Positions 7,201 through 14,672 of a stretch of 19,244 bases of DNA are shown piece by piece. The notes below the pieces were generated by a model that was given only the letters and a program-made list of their open reading frames with translations, was not told where the DNA came from and did no database searches. The position numbers and the translations under genes are program-made. Source of the stretch: an uncultured Clostridium sp. (GTDB lineage Bacteria; Bacillota; Clostridia; TANB77; CAG-508); NCBI GenBank assembly GCA_946497585.1, contig CAMMLF010000013.1, positions 1 to 19,244 of the forward strand, read 5' to 3'. Each line of letters starts with the position of its first letter. Position 1 is the stretch's first letter.

Positions 7201-8955
7201 ATGAAAAAATATAACAAGATAATAACAAAAGAATTAAATAGAATACTGCCTTATCATTTGCTTGGAGTGGTATTTCATACAATATCAATATATATAGCAT
7301 ATAAAATACCAGAAAGTATAGGAAAAATATTAGATATACTAACACAAGCAAATATAGATAAAGTACTTATTATGCAAGAAGTATATTGGCTAATATTTTA
7401 TACTGTAATTTCCATTATTCCAAGATTGCTACATCGATTTCTTTATTTTACAATTTCAAGAAAAAGTGATACATATTTAAGAAAAGAAGTAGTTAAACAC
7501 TTACAGAAAGTAAAACCAGAATACTTTGAAAAAGAAAATAAAGGAGCTTTTCTAGCATATTTATCTAAAGAAATTTTATCTATTCATAGAATATTAGGAA
7601 ATAATTGGTTTAATCTTACAAAAGTTGTAATTGCTCCTCTTATGGCGATAATCTTAATTGGGGGACAGTTTAATAAAGATTTAGCTTTATGTCTAATTCC
7701 TATTTTTCCAGTAGCAATAATTTGCATGCTACATTATTATAAAAGATTAAAAGAGAAAATTGAAATATCAAGAAAAACTTATGTTGAATTATCGAAAAAT
7801 ATAGAACAAAACACAGATGGTTTTCTATTAATTAAATCATATAATCAGCAAGGCATACAAATAGAAAAATTTAAAAGCATAAATCAAAATATGTATAAAG
7901 CCGATTATGATGTAGGAGTAGATAAAAATAAAATAAATAGAATTATAAATATCTTAAATGGCTTGTGTTATATTATAAGTTTTACAGTAGGCATACATTA
8001 CATAAGATTAAATACAATGACAGTTGGTGAATTAACTGCTTTTATCGGCTATATAAGTAATGCATTAAGTAATTTTATAGCAGGAATGCAAAACTTATTA
8101 GAAAAAATGCCATATTTAAGACAATCACTAAATAGATTTAATTATTTTCTAAACTTAGATGAATACGCAAATGTTGGAGAAACTTTAGATAAAATCGAAA
8201 CAATAGAAATTAAACATTTATCATATTGGTATGACAATGCAAAAAAGCCAGCCTTAGATGATATTAACATGATAATTCATAATGGAGATAAAATAGGAAT
8301 AGTTGGACAAGTAGGAAGTGGAAAAACTACTTTAATGAATATAATATCAGGCTTTTATGAAATTCCACAAAACATGGTATTTATTAATGGCAAAGATATA
8401 AGTACATATAAGAAAGATGATTTATTTTCTAAATTTAATTATGCGTTCCAACAGAATGTTATATTAGATGATACAATAAAATCTAATATTGATATAAGGG
8501 AAAATTTAAAAGATAATGAATTAAACAATATTTTAGAAAAATCAGAACTTAAAGAAGATATACAAAAATTAAAAAATAAAGAAAAAACAATTGTAGGAGA
8601 GAAAGGTGTAAAACTTTCTGGAGGTCAAAAGCAAAGGGTATCAATAGCAAGAAATTTATCTAATACAAGACAAATTAATATTTATGATGATACTATGTCT
8701 GCATTAGATTCAAATACAGAAAAGAGAATAATGAATAATATATTAAATGAAGTGGAAAATAAAACTTTGATTGTAATTTCAAATAAAGTATCTAGTTTAG
8801 AAAAATTAGATAAAATTTATGTACTAATAGATGGAAAAATTGTAGATAGTGGAACTCATAAAGAATTAGTCAAGAGAAATAAATTTTACCAAGAAGTATA
8901 TTTGTTAGAAGAAAAGGAGAAAAAAGATGAAATCCATACTAAAGAAAAATGTTAA
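7201..8955 (+). CDS. ABC transporter, fused permease/ATP-binding protein (degenerate-site subunit)
   Basis: A 584-residue half-transporter of the type IV exporter (ABCB/MsbA-like) fold: about six membrane segments in residues 15-300, then a nucleotide-binding domain. Walker A is GQVGSGKTT (369-377), the Q-loop is near Q417-Q418, and the signature is LSGGQ (472-476). Walker B ends IYDD (D496, D497), so the catalytic glutamate is an aspartate, and the H-switch position is asparagine (ISNK, N528). With its partner encoded next, this gives one degenerate and one consensus ATP site, as in heterodimeric exporters such as TM287/288 and BmrCD. GGGAG precedes the ATG. The last 29 bases overlap the partner gene, which implies translational coupling. 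The cargo is unknown; peptides, drugs or lipids are typical of the family. Confidence 0.93.
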   Translation: MKKYNKIITKELNRILPYHLLGVVFHTISIYIAYKIPESIGKILDILTQANIDKVLIMQEVYWLIFYTVISIIPRLLHRFLYFTISRKSDTYLRKEVVKHLQKVKPEYFEKENKGAFLAYLSKEILSIHRILGNNWFNLTKVVIAPLMAIILIGGQFNKDLALCLIPIFPVAIICMLHYYKRLKEKIEISRKTYVELSKNIEQNTDGFLLIKSYNQQGIQIEKFKSINQNMYKADYDVGVDKNKINRIINILNGLCYIISFTVGIHYIRLNTMTVGELTAFIGYISNALSNFIAGMQNLLEKMPYLRQSLNRFNYFLNLDEYANVGETLDKIETIEIKHLSYWYDNAKKPALDDINMIIHNGDKIGIVGQVGSGKTTLMNIISGFYEIPQNMVFINGKDISTYKKDDLFSKFNYAFQQNVILDDTIKSNIDIRENLKDNELNNILEKSELKEDIQKLKNKEKTIVGEKGVKLSGGQKQRVSIARNLSNTRQINIYDDTMSALDSNTEKRIMNNILNEVENKTLIVISNKVSSLEKLDKIYVLIDGKIVDSGTHKELVKRNKFYQEVYLLEEKEKKDEIHTKEKC

Positions 8956-10558
8956 AATATTTTTAATAGTTGCTATGACTTTAATTTTAGCAAACATACT
9001 AAATGCCATGCATCCATTTGTTCTAAAAAGAATATTAGATCTTGATTTTAATAATACCAATATTACAATAATTTTAAGAAACCTAGTAATAATATATATT
9101 TTGATACATATTTTTCTAATCATTGCAAAAGACTTGAAAAATACAGCAATTAATAAAGCTATGACAAAGATACTTAAAGACTTAAGAGAAAAGCTGTTTT
9201 GTCATGTTCTAAAATGGAACATGACTACTTATCAAAAATACAATTCATCTGAAATTTACACAAGGTTAACGGCAGACATAGAAAATGTTTCATCACTATT
9301 TTTAGGAACACTACAAGTTCTGGTAAATGATATTTTATATATTGCAATAATGGTTGCGTTTATGTTTTTAGCAGATATTAAGCTAGCTATTATAGGAAGC
9401 ATGGCAATGATATTAACAGCACTTGTTTCATATATATTTACGCATCAAGTTGCAAAATGTAGCAAACAAATATTAAACAGAAGAGATAAAGAAAATATGC
9501 AATATTCAGAAATGTATAATAAAAATAAACTAACATATTTATTTCATTTGCAGAAAAGTACAGCTCAAAAAATTAATGATACATTGGATGAAGAATTTGT
9601 TTTTAGAAAAAAATTCATTTTTTTAGAGAGTTTTTCCTATCCACTATCAACAATAATACAAGCTTTAGCAATTTATATTATATTACAATATGCTCTAAAT
9701 ATAGATGGAGTCTTTTCTTTAGGAAGCATTTATTTAGTTATAAATTACATTAAAGAATGTAGAACACCTTTAAATGAAATATTTGACCAATTAGAAGAAA
9801 TACAGTCTTCATTTATGTCATTACAAAGAATAAATGTATTGTTAAAAGAAGATGGAGTAGAAGATATAAAGAAGGGTGAAAGTAAAAAAAGTTTAAAAGG
9901 TGATATAGAATTTCAAAATGTATATATGCAATATGGAGAACATAATGTATTAAAAGACATTTCATTTGTAATAAAACAAGGAACAGTCGTAACGATTGCA
10001 GGAAAAACAGGAGTTGGAAAAACTACACTTGCCAACATACTTATGAGACTATATCCTATAAAGTCGGGAAAAATATTAATAGATAATGAAGACATATCAA
10101 ATATAAAAATAAGAGATATTAGAGAAAATATATCATATATATCACAAACACCATATATCTTAGATGATACATTAAAAAACAATATAACTCTTGGAAGCAA
10201 TAACGTAACTGATGAAAAGATAGAATTGCTTGCAAAAGATATAGGATTTGAAAAAGTATTAAATAGTTTTAAAAATGGTTTAAACGAGAATATTAGCAAA
10301 GAAAAATTATCACTTGGGCAACTTCAAATGATAGCTTTTTTGAGGGCGGTGCTACATAAAGCAGATATTTATATTTTTGATGAACCAACTTCAAGTATTG
10401 ATTTAAGAACAGAAGATATGATGCAAAAGATAATTAACAAAATATCAAAAGACAGTACAGTGATTATAATAGCACATAGAAAATCTACAATCAGTAATTC
10501 AAATAAGATTATATATCTTAAAGATGGAAAAGTAGATATGATTGTGAATAAGACATAG
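8927..10558 (+). CDS. ABC transporter, fused permease/ATP-binding protein (catalytic-site subunit)
   Basis: The 543-residue second half of the exporter: about six membrane segments in residues 8-280 and a C-terminal nucleotide-binding domain. Walker A is GKTGVGKTT (359-367), Walker B ends IFDE (D485, E486) and the H-switch is IAHRK (H517), all canonical. Its signature is LSLGQ (461-465) instead of LSGGQ. In the dimer, its Walker motifs would face the normal LSGGQ of the upstream subunit (consensus site), while its altered signature would face the degenerate Walker B of that subunit. AAGGAG lies inside the end of the upstream gene, just before ATG 8927. The protein is slightly shorter than its partner. 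No terminator is visible before the next gene, 59 bases on. Confidence 0.93.
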   Translation: MKSILKKNVKIFLIVAMTLILANILNAMHPFVLKRILDLDFNNTNITIILRNLVIIYILIHIFLIIAKDLKNTAINKAMTKILKDLREKLFCHVLKWNMTTYQKYNSSEIYTRLTADIENVSSLFLGTLQVLVNDILYIAIMVAFMFLADIKLAIIGSMAMILTALVSYIFTHQVAKCSKQILNRRDKENMQYSEMYNKNKLTYLFHLQKSTAQKINDTLDEEFVFRKKFIFLESFSYPLSTIIQALAIYIILQYALNIDGVFSLGSIYLVINYIKECRTPLNEIFDQLEEIQSSFMSLQRINVLLKEDGVEDIKKGESKKSLKGDIEFQNVYMQYGEHNVLKDISFVIKQGTVVTIAGKTGVGKTTLANILMRLYPIKSGKILIDNEDISNIKIRDIRENISYISQTPYILDDTLKNNITLGSNNVTDEKIELLAKDIGFEKVLNSFKNGLNENISKEKLSLGQLQMIAFLRAVLHKADIYIFDEPTSSIDLRTEDMMQKIINKISKDSTVIIIAHRKSTISNSNKIIYLKDGKVDMIVNKT

Positions 10559-10617
10559 CAAAATAAGAAAGGTTTAAATGATAAAAACTCATTTTTATAA
10601 GATTGGAGAAACTAATT

Positions 10618-11217
10618 ATGAGAATTGGAATAGATATAGATGGAGTTTTAACAGATGTTGAGCGTTGGCAATTGGATTATGGTAGTAAATTTTATTATGA
10701 AAGATATCAAAAAGAAATAGTAGATTTTGAAGGATATGATACAAACCAAATCTTTAATGTTGATGATAAATTAGATGAAGAGTTTTGGAGAGAATATTTT
10801 AAAGAATATTCTTTAAATGTAGAAGTAAGAAAATTTGCAAATGAAGTTATTGATAAATTAAAACAAGATGGGCACCAAATTTATATAATAACAGCAAGAG
10901 GAAGTTTCTTATCTCATTCAGCAGATGTAATGAGCATTGAAGAAAATCAACAAATAGTTTTGAACTGGCTAAAAAATCATCATATAAATTATGATAAAAT
11001 AATATTTAGTCCAGAAGATAAGCTAGATATTTGTAAAGAAAATAATATAGATTTAATGATTGAAGATAAAGTAGATAATATAAATAAAATATCAAAAATA
11101 ATACCAGTAATTTGTTTTCATGCAGGATATAATAAAGATTGTGAAAATCCTAATATTATTAGATGTTATAGTTGGTACGATATATATAGTAAAATAAATA
11201 AACTTGCAAAAGTGTGA
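10618..11217 (+). CDS. 5'-nucleotidase, NT5C-type HAD hydrolase (copy 2)
   Basis: A 199-residue paralogue of the protein at 5874-6461. Motif I is GIDIDGVLTD (D6, D8), motif II is YIITARG, a lysine-containing segment with SPEDKLD follows, and motif IV is LMIEDKV, where the second acidic residue of copy 1 (EDD) is lysine. Both proteins end with a CYSWYDIYSKI or AYSWYDIYYKI motif. Start 10618 is chosen over a TTG five codons upstream because TGGAGA lies just before it and the leader matches that of copy 1 almost base for base. The insert between motifs I and II is divergent, so the two copies may act on different substrates. It follows the exporter pair. Confidence 0.85.
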   Translation: MRIGIDIDGVLTDVERWQLDYGSKFYYERYQKEIVDFEGYDTNQIFNVDDKLDEEFWREYFKEYSLNVEVRKFANEVIDKLKQDGHQIYIITARGSFLSHSADVMSIEENQQIVLNWLKNHHINYDKIIFSPEDKLDICKENNIDLMIEDKVDNINKISKIIPVICFHAGYNKDCENPNIIRCYSWYDIYSKINKLAKV

Positions 11218-11269
11218 TTTTGGCGATATAAATTAGAAAATAAAAGATTTAATTAAAAAAGGAGGCTAT

Positions 11270-11851
11270 ATGAAACTCACAAGTAATGAGGCTTTAAATA
11301 TGCTAGAAGAAATACGAAAAGAAGTAGAAAATGACCATTGGATAGACCATTCTATTTGTGTAGGAAACTCAGCAGGAAAAATAGCTGAAAGTTTGAAACT
11401 TGATGTAGATTTTGCTAAAACTTTAGGTTATATTCATGATATAGGTAAAAAGATAAATGGTCCTAAAAATCACAGTGTTAATGGTTACTATTATATCAAA
11501 GAATTGGGATATGATGAAGAATATGCAAATATTTGTCTAACACATTCATTTTTAAATAATGATGTTAATTGTGTTGCAGGCGGAATACCTGAAGATATAC
11601 CTTTTAGAACTAAATTCATAAAAGAGCATGAATATACAATTTACGAAAAGATAATTAATTTATGTGATTTAATGTGTACTGATAAAGTAATGACAGTGGA
11701 CAAGAGATTGATTGATTTAATTATAAGAAAGGGTGCTCATGAAAATACACAATATCATGTAAAAGAAACATATAAGCTAAAAGAATTTTTTGACAGTAAA
11801 TTAGGTTTTAATGTTTATGATTTGTTTCCAGAAATAAAGGAGAATTTGTAA
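11270..11851 (+). CDS. HD domain-containing phosphohydrolase
   Basis: A 193-residue HD-superfamily metal-dependent phosphohydrolase. The expected ligands are visible: H27 (WIDHSICV), H56 and D57 (YIHDIGKK), H68 (KNHSVNG), H92 (LTHSF) and D133 (INLCDLMC), the H...HD...H...H...D pattern of HD proteins acting on nucleotides or phosphodiesters. No partner domain such as RelA/SpoT synthetase or GGDEF is present, so the substrate is probably a small nucleotide-like metabolite. A strong AGGAGG precedes the ATG by about four bases. It is the last gene of the accessory block; the following gap carries the candidate prfB promoter but no obvious terminator. Confidence 0.88.
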   Translation: MKLTSNEALNMLEEIRKEVENDHWIDHSICVGNSAGKIAESLKLDVDFAKTLGYIHDIGKKINGPKNHSVNGYYYIKELGYDEEYANICLTHSFLNNDVNCVAGGIPEDIPFRTKFIKEHEYTIYEKIINLCDLMCTDKVMTVDKRLIDLIIRKGAHENTQYHVKETYKLKEFFDSKLGFNVYDLFPEIKENL

Positions 11852-11876
11852 TAAAGAGGTTTAATAAAATGGAATT

Positions 11877-11938
11877 GTATATCAAATTCCTTAAAATTTG
11901 TATATCACTATAGATATTAGCTGAATAATATGATATAC
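11877..11938. repeat. Three copies of GTATATCA upstream of prfB
   Basis: GTATATCA occurs at 11877-11884 and 11900-11907 in direct orientation, 23 bases apart (about two helical turns), and inverted as TGATATAC at 11931-11938, where it overlaps the candidate prfB -10 box. The first copy sits between GGAATT and AATTCC arms. This could be an operator array, but AT-rich octamers recur by chance. Confidence 0.35.
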
Positions 11939-11939
11939 T
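11911..11939 (+). promoter_or_regulatory. Candidate prfB promoter
   Basis: TAGATA (11911-11916), a 17-base spacer and TATACT (11934-11939) match a housekeeping promoter at four and five of six positions. Transcription would begin about 20 bases before the prfB start, leaving room for the AAGGAG at 11956-11961. Confidence 0.45.
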
Positions 11940-11968
11940 TTATTGAGTAAAAAATTAAGGAGAATTAC

Positions 11969-13084
11969 ATGTTAGACATAGATGAGGTATCAAGGCAAAT
12001 TAATAATTTAAAAACAAAGCTTTCAGATATAAAAGAATCGATGAAACTCTCTGAAGTAGAAGAAGAATTAGCAAATTTAGAAAAGCAAACTTTAAGTCAA
12101 GACTTTTGGCAAGACACAGAAAACCAAGCCAAAGTTCTATCCAAAATATCTTCTTTAAAAAAGAAAGTTACATTATTTAAAGATGTAGAAAATGACTTAA
12201 ATGCTACTCAGGAAATCTTTGATTTAGTTGTAGAAGAAAATGATAATAATTTAGAAAAAGAAATAACTGATGCACTTAAAAATTTAGAAAATAAAATTAA
12301 TGAACTTGAAATTTCTACACTTCTTTCTGGCAAATATGATGCAAATAATGCAATAATTACAATTCATCCAGGAGCAGGAGGAACAGAGGCTCAAGATTGG
12401 GCTGAAATGCTTTATAGAATGTATACTAGATGGGCAAATGCAAATGATTTTAAAGTAGAAGAATTGGATTATTTAGATGGGGAAGAGGCAGGACTTAAAA
12501 GTGTTACCTTTCAGGTTTCAGGAGAGTATGCTTATGGCTATTTAAAAAGTGAACATGGAGTTCATAGATTAGTTAGAATTTCTCCATTTGATAGTGGTGG
12601 AAGAAGACACACATCTTTTGCCTCAGTTGAAGTTTTACCTGAAATAAATGAAGACGAAGATATATACATTAATCCAGATGACATTAAAATGGATGTTTTT
12701 AGGTCTTCTGGTGCAGGAGGACAACATATAAATAAAACATCTTCAGCAGTTAGACTGACTCACATTCCTACTGGAATCGTCGTTGCTTGTCAAACTGAAA
12801 GAAGCCAATTTCAAAATAGAGATACAGCTATGAAAATGCTTAAATCTAAATTGCTAGCTTTAAAAGAAAAAGCAAATAAAGAAACAATAGACGATTTAAA
12901 AGGTGTTCAAATGGACATTGCATGGGGAAGTCAAATACGCTCGTATGTATTTTGCCCATATACCTTAGTAAAAGACCACAGAACTAATTATGAAGTGGGG
13001 GATGTACAAGGTGTTATGGATGGAAACCTAAATGGATTCATTTTTGCATATTTAAAATATATTGCAAATGGTGAAAAGCAATAG
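11969..13084 (+). CDS. prfB: Peptide chain release factor 2
   Basis: A 371-residue class I release factor that recognises UGA and UAA in the ribosomal A site and triggers peptidyl-tRNA hydrolysis. The tripeptide anticodon SPF is at 205-207 (RISPFDSGGRR) and the catalytic GGQ at 250-252 (SSGAGGQHINK). The N-terminal coiled-coil domain occupies about residues 1-110, and HPGAGGTEAQDW (133-144) is the family signature. Many prfB genes carry an in-frame UGA near codon 25 and need a +1 frameshift for autoregulation; here the corresponding region reads continuously as ESMKLSEVEEEL, so the whole protein comes from one frame. AAGGAG lies seven bases before the ATG. The flanking genes are not functionally related. 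Confidence 0.97.
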   Translation: MLDIDEVSRQINNLKTKLSDIKESMKLSEVEEELANLEKQTLSQDFWQDTENQAKVLSKISSLKKKVTLFKDVENDLNATQEIFDLVVEENDNNLEKEITDALKNLENKINELEISTLLSGKYDANNAIITIHPGAGGTEAQDWAEMLYRMYTRWANANDFKVEELDYLDGEEAGLKSVTFQVSGEYAYGYLKSEHGVHRLVRISPFDSGGRRHTSFASVEVLPEINEDEDIYINPDDIKMDVFRSSGAGGQHINKTSSAVRLTHIPTGIVVACQTERSQFQNRDTAMKMLKSKLLALKEKANKETIDDLKGVQMDIAWGSQIRSYVFCPYTLVKDHRTNYEVGDVQGVMDGNLNGFIFAYLKYIANGEKQ

Positions 13085-13223
13085 TTAGGCAAAAATATTA
13101 TAGGAGAGCAAAATTATTTTGATAATTACTTCACAAAAATATTTTGTTGTGTTAATATATATGTATAAAAATATTTATTGCTTAATTTAACGCGTAAATA
13201 TAAAAACAAAGGAGGATTTATTT

Positions 13224-13823
13224 ATGGAAAAATACATTAGAAAACTAGGAAGAAATTCAATCATACTTTCAATTGTATTATTAGTATTTGGACTATTTAT
13301 GTTTACTAGACCAATTAGCACAATAAATGTACTTATGATTGTATTTGGAGTTATACTTGTACTTGATGGATTAGTTCATTTAGTCTCATACTTTTCTATT
13401 AAAAACGATTACAGATTTTTTAGTAGTGAATTAGTACAAGCAATTATTTACATTATATTAGGATTTGTTTTAATGATTAATTATTATAATGTAAGTTATT
13501 TGTTACCTATAATACTAGGAATTTGGATAATAGTAGATAGTATTTTCAAACTTCAAATATCTATGAACATAAGAGATATTTATGATAGCCATTGGGGAGT
13601 ACTACTTGCAATGTCAATTTTAACAGGACTTTTTGGAATGGTCATTTTATTTAATCCTGTTTCATCATTAGAATTACTTACAAGAGTTTGCGGAGCAATA
13701 TTAATGATAGTAGAACTTATATCTATATTTGAAGATATTTCTATAATTTCTAGAGTAGGTAAGTTTGAAAAAATTGAAAAAGAAATTAAAAAAGAATATA
13801 CAAATGCAAAAAGTGGGAAATAG
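13224..13823 (+). CDS. DUF308 / HdeD-family membrane protein
   Basis: A 199-residue integral membrane protein with about six hydrophobic segments arranged as repeated pairs (roughly residues 12-30, 34-55, 68-86, 90-108, 123-145 and 150-168), the pattern of HdeD-like DUF308 proteins. The repeated glycine-rich LIVFGVILVLDGL and LPIILGIWIIVDSIF segments fit this family. The C-terminal tail is charged and lysine-rich, so probably cytoplasmic. HdeD of Escherichia coli is linked to acid resistance, but in Firmicutes the role is unknown. AAAGGAGG precedes the ATG. The gap to prfB (139 bases) holds TATAAA-like boxes and an ACAAAA-ATA-TTTTGT palindrome (13133-13147), but no clear promoter. Its stop codon lies inside the terminator hairpin. 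Confidence 0.85.
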   Translation: MEKYIRKLGRNSIILSIVLLVFGLFMFTRPISTINVLMIVFGVILVLDGLVHLVSYFSIKNDYRFFSSELVQAIIYIILGFVLMINYYNVSYLLPIILGIWIIVDSIFKLQISMNIRDIYDSHWGVLLAMSILTGLFGMVILFNPVSSLELLTRVCGAILMIVELISIFEDISIISRVGKFEKIEKEIKKEYTNAKSGK

Positions 13824-13838
13824 ATCCCACTTTTGCTT
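13809..13838. terminator. Rho-independent terminator between convergent genes, probably bidirectional
   Basis: The arms AAAAGTGGGA (13809-13818) and TCCCACTTTT (13825-13834) pair perfectly around a six-base loop that contains the DUF308 stop codon. A T-rich tail follows on the plus strand, and the A-run in front gives T residues on the minus strand. It separates the plus-strand DUF308 gene from the convergent dpaB. Confidence 0.85.
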
Positions 13839-13893
13839 TTGATACTTATTCTATTTCTTTTGTCAAGAAAATATATTGTGAATGCTATTATAG

Positions 13894-14472
13894 TCATAAC
13901 ATTATTGGCTCAATTTGCTCTCTATTCAAAGCGTACTCTATTGTCTTTATAATGTATTCTTCATCAAAAACAATTGACCTTGGCTTAGTAATAGGATTAT
14001 CTTGTCTAAATGGAACAAAATAATAATTTCTTCTGTTTAATAATGTACCTATGTTCTCAGCACTACCACTTAATGCATCATTGGTAGAAATGGCTATAAT
14101 TAAAGGATTCTCATTTCTTAAATGAGATTTTGCAGCCATAGTAACAGGAGTGTCTGTAATACCGTTTGCAAGTTTTGCTATAGTATTTCCTGTCGCAGGA
14201 GCAATAATCATTATATCAGTCATTTTCTTTGGACCAATGGGTTCAGCTCCTTGTATAGTATGGATAATTTTGTTTCCAGTAATTTCTTCAATTTGAGCTA
14301 TAAAGTCTTTAGCTTTACCAAATTTGGTATCTAATTCATACGCATTGTATGACATAATAGGAATGACTTCAGCTCCTTCTTTAACAAGTTCTTTTATTTT
14401 GGGAATAGTCTTAGAAAAGGTGCAAAATGAACCTGTTAAGGCAAAACCAATTTTTAAATCTTTAAATTTCAT
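13894..14472 (-). CDS. dpaB: Dipicolinate synthase subunit B
   Basis: A 192-residue flavoprotein-like subunit that, with DpaA, turns dihydrodipicolinate (lysine pathway) into dipicolinic acid in the mother cell during sporulation. It follows Bacillus subtilis SpoVFB along nearly its whole length: KIGFALTGSFCTF at the start, IKELVKEGAEVIPI, GAEPIGPKKMTDIMIIAP, TGNTIAKLANGITDTPVTMAAKSHLRN, IAISTNDALSGSAENIGTL and FVPFRQDNPITKP. GGAGGT lies close before the ATG on the minus strand. In most sporeformers dpaA is directly upstream; here that place holds a 200-base gap and then a tyrosine recombinase, so dpaA must be elsewhere or missing. A promoter resembling the sigma-K consensus is seen upstream. 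It ends against the terminator of the convergent DUF308 gene. Confidence 0.92.
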   Translation of the reverse strand: MKFKDLKIGFALTGSFCTFSKTIPKIKELVKEGAEVIPIMSYNAYELDTKFGKAKDFIAQIEEITGNKIIHTIQGAEPIGPKKMTDIMIIAPATGNTIAKLANGITDTPVTMAAKSHLRNENPLIIAISTNDALSGSAENIGTLLNRRNYYFVPFRQDNPITKPRSIVFDEEYIIKTIEYALNREQIEPIML

Positions 14473-14515
14473 ATACCTCCTTCTTGAAAATCTTATTGTA
14501 AGCTACATTAAAATA

Positions 14516-14542
14516 TAATTTATGAAATTGTATATGTAATGT
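14516..14542 (-). promoter_or_regulatory. Candidate sigma-K-like sporulation promoter for dpaB
   Basis: On the minus strand, AC (14542-14541), a 16-base spacer and CATAAATTA (14524-14516) fit the sigma-K pattern AC-N16/17-CATAnnnTA. It would start transcription about 35-40 bases before dpaB, and spoVF is under sigma-K in Bacillus subtilis. The motif is short and the region AT-rich. Confidence 0.4.
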
Positions 14543-14618
14543 AACTTTACTATTATAATATGAATTTACATAATAAAAAGAGAATGGTTTGGAATTAAAA
14601 AATAATTATTTTAAGTAC

Positions 14619-14658
14619 AAAAAAGACACAATATATGATAGAACACATATTATGTCTT
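14619..14658 (-). terminator. Rho-independent terminator of the tyrosine recombinase gene
   Basis: Read on the minus strand, AAGACATAATATG pairs with the downstream copy ending TGTGTCTT (about 12 pairs with one mismatch around a short loop) and is followed by six T residues. It lies just after the recombinase stop codon. The stem is AT-rich, so strength is uncertain. Confidence 0.6.
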
Positions 14659-14672
14659 AAAAGTATATAAAA

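Noticed and set aside
1905..11851. Integron-like cassette array, because many small unrelated enzymes follow each other
   Set aside because: No attC-like repeated palindromes are seen between the genes and no integron integrase is nearby; the gaps are short and contain only ribosome binding sites.
13133..13147. ACAAAA-ATA-TTTTGT palindrome after prfB as a terminator
   Set aside because: The stem is short and almost purely AT and no T-run follows, so termination is not supported.
14122..14518. Open frames on the plus strand opposite dpaB
   Set aside because: They lie antisense to a well-recognised gene, lack ribosome binding sites and show no protein family features.
14563..14573. AATTTACATAA, on the minus strand close to the XerD half-site of the Bacillus dif sequence, near the recombinase gene
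   Set aside because: Only one half-site fits; the other arm does not resemble a dif site, and such a match is expected by chance in this composition.
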